Shown here piece by piece: positions 16,887 through 25,257 of a stretch of 64,000 nucleotides of DNA. Each line of letters begins with the position of its first letter. Positions within the stretch are counted from its first letter, which is position 1. The stretch lies in contig NZ_CP121695.1 in the NCBI RefSeq assembly GCF_029761915.1, positions 5,733,501 through 5,797,500 on the forward strand, in the 5' to 3' direction. The DNA is from Bradyrhizobium sp. CB1650. GTDB lineage: Bacteria; Pseudomonadota; Alphaproteobacteria; Rhizobiales; Xanthobacteraceae. Position numbers and translations under genes: made by a program. The notes beneath the pieces were generated by a model, which saw only the letters and a list, made by a program, of their open reading frames with translations, made no database searches and was not told where the DNA came from.

Positions 16887-17608
16887 AGTTTTGGCCCTCC
16901 AAGCGCCCGATCGAGCCAGGATGGCGCGGCCAGCGCCTCAACAAGAACTGCGCGCTCAGTCGTATCACTGCCGGTGCGGCGGGTAAGCAGATCGCCACTA
17001 TCGTCGATGCGTCGTTGCATTTGCCGCTCACGTGGGATGCGGCTGAGAAATTCGCGCCCGATGCCGTCAAATCCATCGACCTGCCAAGTGTGGAGCGCCC
17101 GCATCAGGTGACGGGCAAAACTCTCGGTCACCTGCACCGCTCCTGCCTCCCCAAACCCCTCCTGATCGAGGGCGGAGGCAAGTGGATAAACGCCGCGATC
17201 GCTGTCGCGCATCGCCACGGTTCGGATCATGGCTCCGAAGACCAGCCACCCGGGTGGCTCATCTTCGTCCGCACACGCGGGCCAACCCATCCGTCCCCCG
17301 CCGACCAGCGCGCCGTCGATCGTGACGGCATCCGGCCAACTGATCGCAACCTCCTTGGTCGGCGGCGCATAGGCGCGCAGGGCATCGGTCAGCGCGACCA
17401 TGCAGGCGTAGAAAGCGCGTCTCGCGGTCATCAGTGGCTCGGCCGGCTCCAGCACCACCGCAAACTCCGCGAGGTCGAACCGCCCGACATAGACCAGCGT
17501 GCCCGCACCGTTTTCGGGTGCAATGCGGCATGCATGAGCAAACGCGTCCCCGCTCTCCCGCAACCGAACCAGGGTAAAGGGTGGCGGCAACTGGATCTGT
17601 TCCGCCAT
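16883..17608 (-). CDS. Biotin/lipoate-protein ligase-like protein (Fdh-linked)
   Basis: About 241-residue protein of the biotin/lipoate ligase-like fold: LPPPFTLVRLRE, then AGTLVYVGRFDLAEFAVVLEP, ISWPDAVTIDGALVGGGRMGW (ligase core, with the GG loop but not the canonical GRGRRGR motif) and a C-terminal helical region. Whether it still attaches a cofactor is unclear. I use the ATG of MAEQIQL; upstream in-frame ATGs exist, the nearest at 17706, but no clear ribosome site decides. It heads the five-gene accessory chain and is divergent from the large 4Fe-4S gene. Confidence 0.75.
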   Translation of the reverse strand: MAEQIQLPPPFTLVRLRESGDAFAHACRIAPENGAGTLVYVGRFDLAEFAVVLEPAEPLMTARRAFYACMVALTDALRAYAPPTKEVAISWPDAVTIDGALVGGGRMGWPACADEDEPPGWLVFGAMIRTVAMRDSDRGVYPLASALDQEGFGEAGAVQVTESFARHLMRALHTWQVDGFDGIGREFLSRIPRERQMQRRIDDSGDLLTRRTGSDTTERAVLVEALAAPSWLDRALGGPKL

Positions 17609-17665
17609 GGAAACGTGGCTGGTTGGGATCGACCGCAGGCCGTCCTCCACTCTCCTTTTGCCCGA

Positions 17666-17680
17666 TTGACAATATTTATA
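17666..17680. promoter_or_regulatory. AT-rich divergent promoter region of the ligase-like and 4Fe-4S genes
   Basis: The 121-bp gap contains a perfect TTGACA on the plus strand (17666-17671) and, overlapping it, TATAAA on the minus strand (17680-17675). Neither has an obvious partner hexamer at ideal spacing. The AT-rich patch stands out in a GC-rich background and is where promoters of both divergent units are expected. Confidence 0.35.
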
Positions 17681-17729
17681 CGAGGCAAAGGATTGGCGCG
17701 AGTCCATCGTCCGCCACGTCAGGGGAGGG

Positions 17730-19754
17730 ATGAACCTGGAGCAGCCTGCGAAGACCATCCTGATTTGCTCGTGTGAAGACACGATGCGGCTCGATGTGGC
17801 CGCGATCAAGCACGCATGCGGCAACAGCAGCATCGGTTGCTTCCGTCACCTGTGCGGGGCCGAGCTCGACCATTTTCGCGAAGTTGCAAAGACGGATGGC
17901 CCTCTGACCGTTGCCTGCACGTATCAGCAATCGCTGTTTGCTGAGGAAGCGGGCGAGCGCTCTGCGCCAATCGCGTTTGTGAACATTCGCGAGACGGCCG
18001 GCTGGTCGTCCGAAGGCGCACAAGCCGGCCCCAAAATGGCGGCGCTGCTTGCTGCAAGCCTGGTGCAGGCGCCCGACTATCCACTGGTTACTCTTGCTAG
18101 CGACGGGGTCATCCTGATCTACGGCCGCGACGAGGCGGCGATCGAAGCCGGGCGGCTGCTTTCTGATCACCTCGATGTGACAGTAATGCTGACCAAGCCG
18201 GGCGAAATCACCCCGCCCGCGGCAACTCCCTTCCCGATCGTGAAGGGGACGATCCGTAGCGCCAGCGGACATTTTGGCGCTTTCGAGCTCACGATCGACG
18301 ACTACGCTCGCCCGCGCCCCTCCTCGCGCGACCATTACGTTTTTGACAATCCGCGCAGCGGCACCACCTCGCGCTGCGACATCGTCCTCGACCTGTCGGG
18401 AGACAGACCGTTATTTCCGGCGCATGACCTGCGCGATGGTTATCTGCGGGCCGATCCCAGGGACCCCAGCGCCTTGCTGCGCGTCGTCCTGAACGCACGA
18501 GATCTCGTCGGACGTTTCGACAAGCCCAAATATATCGAATTCACGCCCGATCTTTGCGCTCATTCGCGCTCGAATTTGATCGGCTGCCATCGCTGTCTGG
18601 ATCTATGTCCAACGAGTGCGATCACACCGGCCGGCAATCATGTTGCCATCAGTGCCGAGATTTGCGCCGGCTGCGGCCAATGTGCCGCCGCTTGTCCCAC
18701 AGGAGCGGCATCCTACGCGTTGCCGCCCGCAGACACGCAGCTCCAGACCATCCGCGCCATGCTGCTCGCCTACCACCAAGCGGGCGGATCGAACCCCGTC
18801 CTGTTGCTGCACGAGGGGCATCATGGAACGCCCTTGATCGACGCACTCGCCCGTCATGGAGACGGCCTGCCTGCCCAGGTCATTCCGCTCGCTGTCAACG
18901 AGGCGACACAGATCGGGCTTGAGGCCATCATCGGCGCCTTTGCCTACGGCGCGTCCGCGTTCCGGATCTTACTCCGCGCCAAGCCGCGGCATGACGTGAC
19001 CGGCCTCATCCAAACCATCGGCATGGCAGAGACAATCCTTGCGGGCCTCGGATTTGAAGGGCGTCGGGTGACGACGATCGAGACGGACGATCCCGATGCC
19101 TTGCTGGATCAACTGAAGGGCATCGGGCAATTGGCTGCAGTGGAGACGCCTGCGACGTTCAAGACTGTCGGCAAGCGGCGCGACCTGCTTCGCTTCGCGT
19201 TGGGCGAACTGCATCGCCTTGCACCGAGACCGGTTGATGTCATCGCGCTGCCGCAGGGCGCGCCGATCGGCGCGGTAAGCGTCGATACCGAAGGATGCAC
19301 GCTGTGCCTTTCCTGCGTATCGGCCTGCCCGACCGGTGCGCTGCGCGACGATCCCGAGCGTCCGGTACTCAAATTCGTCGAAGATGCCTGCGTGCAATGC
19401 GGGCTGTGCCAGAGCACCTGTCCCGAGAAGGTCATCACGCTCAAGCCGCAGGTCGACTTCCGCGCCGGCCGGGCGCCCGCGATTGTGATCAAGGAGGAAG
19501 AACCTGCGCTTTGCATCCGCTGTGGCACGCCGTTCGGCGTGAAGAGCACGATCGATCGGATCGCGGCCAAGCTGGAGGACCGGCATTGGATGTATCCGGC
19601 CGGCGACAAGCGTCTCGACGTCATCAGGATGTGCGCGGACTGCCGCGTGACAGTAATGAGCGAACAGCAGTTTGATCCCTTCGCCGGCCTGCCGGAACGC
19701 GCGCCGCCCCGAACCGCTGAGGATTACCTGCCCCGATCGGAGAACAAGACCTAG
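17730..19754 (+). CDS. Large multi-cluster 4Fe-4S protein linked to formate dehydrogenase
   Basis: 674-residue soluble iron-sulfur protein. A first ferredoxin-like pair lies near residues 286-330 (CHRCLDLCP and CAGCGQCAAACP), a second pair near 520-570 (CTLCLSCVSACP and CVQCGLCQSTCP), and a CxxC...CxxC pair follows (CIRCG and CADCR), resembling a zinc or rubredoxin-like knuckle. N-terminal cysteines (ILICSCEDT, CFRHLC) may bind a further cofactor. No signal peptide or membrane span, so it acts in the cytoplasm, perhaps delivering electrons or sulfur during Fdh assembly. GGGGAGGG abuts the ATG. Related genes accompany Fdh in other proteobacteria; the function is not known to me. Confidence 0.88.
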   Translation: MNLEQPAKTILICSCEDTMRLDVAAIKHACGNSSIGCFRHLCGAELDHFREVAKTDGPLTVACTYQQSLFAEEAGERSAPIAFVNIRETAGWSSEGAQAGPKMAALLAASLVQAPDYPLVTLASDGVILIYGRDEAAIEAGRLLSDHLDVTVMLTKPGEITPPAATPFPIVKGTIRSASGHFGAFELTIDDYARPRPSSRDHYVFDNPRSGTTSRCDIVLDLSGDRPLFPAHDLRDGYLRADPRDPSALLRVVLNARDLVGRFDKPKYIEFTPDLCAHSRSNLIGCHRCLDLCPTSAITPAGNHVAISAEICAGCGQCAAACPTGAASYALPPADTQLQTIRAMLLAYHQAGGSNPVLLLHEGHHGTPLIDALARHGDGLPAQVIPLAVNEATQIGLEAIIGAFAYGASAFRILLRAKPRHDVTGLIQTIGMAETILAGLGFEGRRVTTIETDDPDALLDQLKGIGQLAAVETPATFKTVGKRRDLLRFALGELHRLAPRPVDVIALPQGAPIGAVSVDTEGCTLCLSCVSACPTGALRDDPERPVLKFVEDACVQCGLCQSTCPEKVITLKPQVDFRAGRAPAIVIKEEEPALCIRCGTPFGVKSTIDRIAAKLEDRHWMYPAGDKRLDVIRMCADCRVTVMSEQQFDPFAGLPERAPPRTAEDYLPRSENKT

Positions 19755-19782
19755 GACGGAGTTTTTCTTAACGCGTCCTCGC

Positions 19783-21072
19783 CTATTGCGAGGTGGCGCG
19801 GGCCAGAAAATCCGTCAGCGCGCGGCGGTCTTCGGCCGAGCCAATGCGCTGCTCCGGCATCTTCGTCCCGGGCGTGTAGGCGGTCGGCCCCACTTCAAAC
19901 AGCTTTGCAACGGTCTCCGGGGTCCAGACGATCTCCAGCTTCGTGAGCGCCTCGGAAAACCGATAGCCGGGGAGCGAGGCGATTCTCCGGCCGAACAATC
20001 CGGCAAGCGTTGGACCTGCGCGTTGCGCCTGGCGCGCCGACAGGGTGTGACAGGCAATGCAGGCGCGAAAGACGTCGGCGCCCCGGTCGCCTGCATAGGC
20101 AGCCAGCGGATCGGTCGGCGTCCCAAACAAGTTCGAACCGACTGGCTCGCCGCTCTGCACGTTCCAGCGGCGGATCTTTCCGTCCGCACCTCCGGTGACG
20201 AGCGTCGCTGCATCACGCAGGAAAACGACCGACCACACCGGAAACCCGGGTCCCACGAGTGTCCGCAACACACTCCGGGATTTGCGCTCGACAATGGCGA
20301 CCGTGCCGCCGATGCCTGCCGCGGCGATCAGTGCCCCGTCATCGGAAAGCGCCAGGGCGATGATCGATGCTGAGCCTGCCGCTACCTCGCCGGATGGCCC
20401 TCCGTCCGCCGTCAGCATGCGCAGCTTGCCGTCCGCGCCCGCCACGACGATCTCGCCATCGGGCGCGACAGCGACCGCGTTCGGTGGCGCTGGCAATGCC
20501 ACCGTTTCCGACTGGCCCTCCGGCAAACGCCAGATGCGCAACGTAAGATCGTAGCCGACGCTCACGAGCGACTTGCCGTCCGGGGCGAAAGCGACGCCAT
20601 TCACATTCTGTGCGTGGCCCTCGAATGCCCGGGATGAACCGTCAGTCAAAGACCAGAGCCGCACGCTGTGGTCCCACGAGGCCGAGGCGAGCTTCGATCC
20701 GTCCGGCGAAACGTCGAGTGCCGCGACGGGACCGGTATGCCCCTCAAGGAGTTGGTCGGGGTGCTGCCGACCCGCCGTCCACACGGCGATCCGGGCATCG
20801 GCCCCTGCGGTGATCATCCGACCGTCTCTCAGGAAGGCGACCACATTGACGGCATCAACATGATACCGCAGCACTTCGTTGGCCGTATCGCTCTTCAGCG
20901 ACCAGCGGATGGCCGCGGTGTCGAAACTCCCTGACAAAAGGCTTTCCCCATCCGGCGAAACAGCGAGTGCCCGAACGGCACCGCCGTGACCCGCCATCTC
21001 GGCATACGCGGCGGACCCCGCTAGGGCGGCAATGACGGCTACCGCGGCCTTCGTGCGCGAAGCCAATCCCAT
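19783..21072 (-). CDS. WD40-repeat/cytochrome c fusion protein, exported
   Basis: 429-residue periplasmic protein. A signal peptide (about residues 1-24, ending AAYA) precedes a WD40-type beta-propeller with recurrent VSPDGESLLSGSFD, VSPDGSKLASASWD and FAPDGKSLVSVGYD blades up to about residue 325. The C-terminal about 100 residues are a class I cytochrome c with heme site CIACH near residue 340 and a late Met in TPGTKMPEQ as probable sixth ligand. It converges with the 4Fe-4S gene, 28 bp apart. The heme domain suggests periplasmic electron transfer; the propeller may dock a partner. A link with formate oxidation is by position only. Confidence 0.88.
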   Translation of the reverse strand: MGLASRTKAAVAVIAALAGSAAYAEMAGHGGAVRALAVSPDGESLLSGSFDTAAIRWSLKSDTANEVLRYHVDAVNVVAFLRDGRMITAGADARIAVWTAGRQHPDQLLEGHTGPVAALDVSPDGSKLASASWDHSVRLWSLTDGSSRAFEGHAQNVNGVAFAPDGKSLVSVGYDLTLRIWRLPEGQSETVALPAPPNAVAVAPDGEIVVAGADGKLRMLTADGGPSGEVAAGSASIIALALSDDGALIAAAGIGGTVAIVERKSRSVLRTLVGPGFPVWSVVFLRDAATLVTGGADGKIRRWNVQSGEPVGSNLFGTPTDPLAAYAGDRGADVFRACIACHTLSARQAQRAGPTLAGLFGRRIASLPGYRFSEALTKLEIVWTPETVAKLFEVGPTAYTPGTKMPEQRIGSAEDRRALTDFLARATSQ

Positions 21073-21474
21073 CAGTCTCTGCCGGCCGCGGTCATCGCCA
21101 TGTCCTCAACAATGCCCGAAGTGCTGACCCAAATAAATGTCCGCGGCACGGCGTCTACTTCGCTGGTGCCACGCCTCTCTTGGATGAACCCTCCGGCGCC
21201 GCGTGCATCGCGGGTGGACTCCGGTATTGCGGACTTTCAGTCAGCGCCCCGCCCGAACGCGTGTTGACTGCCCCCTCCTGCCCTGTGGCCTGCAACTGGA
21301 CCTTCACGCGAGAACCTCATTTGGTGGCCCCACTCAACGAGCTGGGATCACAATCCGTTCCTCAATGTGTACTGCATCAGCCAGCCCGGTCGCGGAATTT
21401 CTTCCTTGAATGGCGGCGGCGCGAGTCTTAGCCTTAGCCGTCACGTCTTTGCTCGTCACGTCAAGGAAGACGGC
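21073..21474. other. Non-coding stretch upstream of the cytochrome gene
   Basis: About 400 bp between the start of the WD40-cytochrome gene and a short plus-strand frame. Open frames here have proteins of unlikely composition and no ribosome sites. It should hold the minus-strand promoter of the cytochrome gene, but I see no convincing hexamer pair, repeat or hairpin. Confidence 0.5.
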
Positions 21475-21711
21475 ATGCAGGGGCGATCTGGACCATTGCT
21501 GCGGATGATCTCACGACTGCGCGCCGTTCGCGCGTTCATGGTCGCACCGGATCCTGCGGCACAGCAAGCCTCGCCTCTCCTCCTCATGACCGTCATCGTG
21601 CTCGCGCTGCTGCTCGCCGTCTTGGAAGTGGACTTGCACAGCGCCGAACTTCAGCCGTTGGGGTTGATCAGCGATGCGTTTTCGGTCGAGCCAATTTTTA
21701 AGAGCCCATAG
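21475..21711 (+). CDS. Possible small membrane protein, unknown
   Basis: 78-residue frame from an ATG at 21475, with AAGGAAGA a few bases upstream. It has a basic N-terminus (SRLRAVRAF), one hydrophobic segment (LLLMTVIVLALLLAVLEV) and a short polar tail. The clear transmembrane segment and ribosome site favour a gene, but no family is recognised and the frame extends upstream without a better start. Treat as tentative. Confidence 0.35.
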   Translation: MQGRSGPLLRMISRLRAVRAFMVAPDPAAQQASPLLLMTVIVLALLLAVLEVDLHSAELQPLGLISDAFSVEPIFKSP

Positions 21712-21806
21712 ACAATGAGGTCGCTTGCTAAAGCGGTCGTCCGAGTTGCTCACCTCAAGCCTGCTTCGTAAGATACGTGCAGCTTCTCAAGGATGGAGAT
21801 TTGCGG

Positions 21807-21929
21807 ATGAAAGCTTTTCTGCTCGGTTGCGCTGCAGCCGTTGTGATCGCAATTGCCGCAATGGCTATCTTGGATCAAATGCAGGAGCCTGTTGCCCAGG
21901 CATTTGCTACAACCGGTGTGCGTCTTTAG
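21807..21929 (+). CDS. 40-residue membrane miniprotein of Bradyrhizobiaceae type
   Basis: Complete 40-codon gene beginning MKAFLLGCAAAVVIAI, with one hydrophobic segment filling its first half and a short tail ending FATTGVRL. GGAG precedes the ATG by 9 bp. I recall very similar short proteins (MKAF... ...R-L ends) as numerous paralogues of unknown function in Bradyrhizobium and Rhodopseudomonas, which supports reality of this gene and the taxonomic guess. No operon partner; the flanking DNA is non-coding. Confidence 0.65.
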   Translation: MKAFLLGCAAAVVIAIAAMAILDQMQEPVAQAFATTGVRL

Positions 21930-22106
21930 GATTTTCGTGGCCGCACGCGCCCGGACGCCCGGTTAAACCCGGCGTTCATGCGGCGATGCGGGACCAGATC
22001 ATCCGCAATCCGTCACCTGGTTAACCGCATCGAGACGCGGGCGTCGATGCAGGCAGCATCCGGCTGGCGGAGTCCAGATGACGGGCCAAGAGGCATGCGG
22101 CGATCG

Positions 22107-22667
22107 TCAGCCGCCAAATCGCTTGACCAGCTTTGAGCTCTTGGCTGTCTCAATTTGCTGCTTGGTCAAGTCGCTGCCCACGCTCAATCCTCTCGTCATG
22201 AGGTTGCTGCCCAGTGCCGCCGCCTGCTTTTCGTTGCTGTAGTCTATCTCGACGTGATCAACGCTCATGAGATGACCCAGTTCATGGGCCCAGGCGCGTC
22301 CATTTGCGAAGTCATTGCCATACCACTGGACAAAGCTGGCCGGCTCGGGATCGCTATGAAGGTATGAGCTTCCACCCGCGGAGAGATTTTCGATCGGATT
22401 GACCAGATAAATATGGACCGCATTGTCCGGAGCATGGCGGAGGCTGAGAACATCCAGCATCCGTTGATCATTGTTGCGGGCGCTCTTTGCCACATCCAGC
22501 GGCTTGTCCGTCAGACAATCACTGATCACGAACGCAATCTTGGCCTTCGACCAGATCGTGTTGACGACATCCAGTGCTTTTTTGGCCGTGTCGCAACTCC
22601 ATTTGCCAGGCTCAGGAACACCTTTCTCGGCAAACGGCGTGATGTAAATTCTCAGCGGAATGGACAT
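22107..22667 (-). CDS. Metzincin-like zinc metalloprotease, putative
   Basis: 186-residue protein. The zinc motif HELGHLMSVDH (His128, Glu129, His132, His138) follows HExxHxxxxxH spacing of metzincins, with Ser in place of the usual Gly, and a Met-turn-like SNLMTRG (Met157) follows about 20 residues later. The N-terminal half is a mixed alpha/beta sheet-like region (RIYITPF, IAFVISDCL, AVHIYLVNP) as in small reprolysin-like folds. The ATG at 22667 has GGAG 6 bp upstream; an in-frame TTG lies 12 bp earlier. No signal peptide is apparent, so export would need another route. It opens the hydrolase island next to the T6SS kinase. Confidence 0.75.
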   Translation of the reverse strand: MSIPLRIYITPFAEKGVPEPGKWSCDTAKKALDVVNTIWSKAKIAFVISDCLTDKPLDVAKSARNNDQRMLDVLSLRHAPDNAVHIYLVNPIENLSAGGSSYLHSDPEPASFVQWYGNDFANGRAWAHELGHLMSVDHVEIDYSNEKQAAALGSNLMTRGLSVGSDLTKQQIETAKSSKLVKRFGG

Positions 22668-23251
22668 CAGGTTCTCCAAAGTTCGATTTCGACCTCATCT
22701 CCCAGGCGTTCCTGTCAAATGATGTTGGACAACGATTTGTAGATCAAGCTGCGGTGACATGCTTGCTTCGGCACGCCGCAGCGGCTCGGCGTTTCGAGGT
22801 GCGAGCGTGTACGCACCTGAATCTGGCTCGCAGATTGGCTTGACCCGATCGCCGGCAAGGGGAACCCTCGCGCGGTCGTGTTCGGACTCTCTATCGGCGG
22901 TTCCGGCCCTCTCACACGGCGCTTGCCGACACATCGTTCAATCGCTTCGCGCGCCGTTTCGTAACGGGCCGAGCACGAGATAAAATTACAATTATATCAA
23001 TAGCTTACCCTGCAACAACCAATCCCGAACGGAATTGCCGGCTATTCGGGCCAATTGGCCTGCCACAATCTTCGGTGCGGCCTTGAACGCGTTCATTGCG
23101 CCAAACGACAATATGAGGAATGGACCAGGCTCGAGATTGTGACTGTACGGAGATTGGCAGTCGCCAGTAGCTTACGACCATTCAATTGAGAATTTCGCGC
23201 GGCCATCTTCGTGACGCTACCATTCTTTGCGCAGCTTCTGGATGTTTCGCC
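22668..23251. other. Intergenic region between divergent protease and caspase-like genes
   Basis: About 580 bp without a supportable gene. It should hold promoters for both divergent genes. The only outstanding patch is an AT-rich block near 22980-23005. A 79-residue minus frame at 22695-22934 has arginine- and proline-rich composition without ribosome site and is not called. Confidence 0.5.
22991..23018 (-). promoter_or_regulatory. Candidate promoter upstream of the metalloprotease gene
   Basis: On the minus strand TTGTTG (23018-23013) and a perfect TATAAT (22996-22991) are spaced by 16 bp within an AT-rich block. It would give a long leader of about 320 nt before the metalloprotease start. 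Weak -35 match; by-eye prediction only. Confidence 0.3.
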
Positions 23252-25117
23252 ATGAGCTTCTACGGGCGCCTCCAATTTCTTCTTCTCCTTGCCGCCTCGC
23301 TATTCCTGGCTTCTCAGCCAGCTTGGGCGACGAAGCGCGTGGCTTTGGTGGTCGGCAATTCCAGCTATCAAAACGCGCCGCTACTTCCAAACCCGGCCAA
23401 CGACGCTGCATCCATTGCCATGACCCTGAAAGGTGCAGGTTTTGATGTGGTTGACTCACGGCTCAACCTCGCCGCGACCGACATGCGGCGGGCACTCAGA
23501 GACTTCGCCGATCAAGCGCGCGACGCCGACATCGCCCTGGTGTACTATGCAGGTCACGGTATCGAGATCGACGGGACGAACTATCTGATCCCGACGGACG
23601 CGAAACTTGAACGTGACACCGACATCTATGACGAGGCGTTCTCGCTCGACCGTGTTTTGCTGGCAATCGAGCCTGCGAGGCAGCTACGTGTTGTGATCGT
23701 CGACGCGTGCCGCAACAATCCTTTTGCTGACACGATGAAGCGAACGGTTGCCTCGAGATCAATCAGCCGCGGGCTGGCCCGCGTCGAACCGACTGTGTCC
23801 AACACGCTAATCGCGTTTGCGGCAAAGGCTGGCTTAACGGCGCTCGACGGCAACAGTAAGAATAGTCCGTACGCCACGGCTCTCGTGAAATATATTGCAA
23901 AGCCGGGGCTCGACTTACGCAGGGCCTTCGGCTTCGTCCGCGATGACGTCTTGCAAGCCACGGGTAATCGACAGGAGCCATATGTCTACGGCTCGCTGGG
24001 CGGCGAGGACGTTGCGTTGGTTCCTGCCCCCAAAGCGGAGGAATCAACGCAAGCGGCCAACCCCCAGCCGGAGATACGTCGTGACTACGAATTGGCGTTG
24101 CAGCTACGCAACAAGGCCGCGTTGAATGCGTTCCTGACCCAGCATCCGGACGGATATTACGCAAGCCTGGCCAAGCTTCAGCTCAATCAGCTCGACGCCG
24201 AGGACGCCCGCATCGCAGCAACGGAGAAAGCGCGGCAGGCCGAACAGCAGCAGGCCCGGCTCGTGGCCCAGGGTGCCCAGCGTGCCGACCAGGAGAAGGC
24301 GGCTGCGGATCTGAAGGCGGCAGAAGAGGCCCGTATTGTCGCCGAGAAAACAAAGCAAACGGCGCAAGAACAGGCGGCCGAGGCCGAGCGAAAGCGGGCT
24401 GCATCCGAGACCGCGATAGTCGCCGCGCTCTCCGGGAACAAGCCGGCTGTTGAAAATAACGTCGCGGACAGTCCTGAAGCTGCCGCGCCCGTCCAGGATG
24501 ACAAGGGCGCCAAGCTCGCCGCCCTGAGCGCAGGGCCGCAACAGACCGATATCGCAAGGACCGACATCGCCAAGTCCGTACAAAGCGAATTGAGCCGCGT
24601 TGGCTGTTTCACCGGTGCTGTCGACGGCCAGTGGAATGCGGCTTCTCAGCGCTCGCTGGCCCTCTTCAACCGGCACGCGGGAACGAAATTCGACGCCAAG
24701 CTTGCGAGCCTCGACGCGCTTGACGCGATCAAGCTCAAACCGTCGCGGGTCTGTCCCCTGATCTGTGATCACGGCTACAGGGCTGACGGCGACCAGTGCA
24801 GCAAGATCACCTGTGCAGAGGGTTCGTTCGTCAACGACGACAATCAATGTGAGAAGCGGCGCGAGAAGAAACCGGTTGCAAAGCGCAACACGGACGAGCG
24901 CCCATCGCGTGCAGATCGTTCGGCCCGCGAGAGAGCTGGGCCGACAGCGGACGTTCCACGGCGACAGGCGACTGCGAGGTCGCAGACCGGCGGCGGGAGC
25001 GGTCAGATCGTTTGTGACCAATATCTGTGCCGTCAGGTCAATCGCGGCTGTCACCTCGAGTACCGTGGCGGCGGCGGTCCCGGTGGCAACACTGGCAATG
25101 TCGAAGTCTGCCACTGA
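23252..25117 (+). CDS. Exported caspase-family (C14) protein with coiled coil and cysteine-rich C-terminus
   Basis: 621-residue protein. A signal peptide (residues 1-27, ending PAWA) is followed by a caspase-fold domain (about 28-250): beta-strand KRVALVVGNSSYQ, catalytic His102 in YYAGHGIEIDG and Cys153 in VDACRNNPF. Then come an Ala/Glu/Gln-rich coiled coil (about 305-390), a peptidoglycan-binding-like helical repeat (VQSELSRVGCFTGAVDGQWN) and a Cys-rich end with paired cysteines (CPLICDHGY, CSKITC). Substrate of the peptidase is unknown. I choose the ATG at 23252 because the upstream TTG start would put 22 residues before the signal peptide. The hydrolase gene follows after 140 bp. Confidence 0.88.
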   Translation: MSFYGRLQFLLLLAASLFLASQPAWATKRVALVVGNSSYQNAPLLPNPANDAASIAMTLKGAGFDVVDSRLNLAATDMRRALRDFADQARDADIALVYYAGHGIEIDGTNYLIPTDAKLERDTDIYDEAFSLDRVLLAIEPARQLRVVIVDACRNNPFADTMKRTVASRSISRGLARVEPTVSNTLIAFAAKAGLTALDGNSKNSPYATALVKYIAKPGLDLRRAFGFVRDDVLQATGNRQEPYVYGSLGGEDVALVPAPKAEESTQAANPQPEIRRDYELALQLRNKAALNAFLTQHPDGYYASLAKLQLNQLDAEDARIAATEKARQAEQQQARLVAQGAQRADQEKAAADLKAAEEARIVAEKTKQTAQEQAAEAERKRAASETAIVAALSGNKPAVENNVADSPEAAAPVQDDKGAKLAALSAGPQQTDIARTDIAKSVQSELSRVGCFTGAVDGQWNAASQRSLALFNRHAGTKFDAKLASLDALDAIKLKPSRVCPLICDHGYRADGDQCSKITCAEGSFVNDDNQCEKRREKKPVAKRNTDERPSRADRSARERAGPTADVPRRQATARSQTGGGSGQIVCDQYLCRQVNRGCHLEYRGGGGPGGNTGNVEVCH

Positions 25118-25257
25118 GCGCGGCGCAAGGCTGACGCAAGGCCATCGAGAGCCATTGGGCCGCGCGGAACTCCAATCACGAGTGGGGCGGACGACCGAGC
25201 ATGAACGTCAGATCGGTCGAGTCCTGTGGCTGACGTGGCCGAAGCGGAGCGACCTGC

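Noticed and set aside
19777..19793. 6-bp-arm hairpin CCTCGC/GCGAGG at the end of the WD40-cytochrome gene as a terminator
   Set aside because: It overlaps the stop codon, has short arms and no T-run on either strand.
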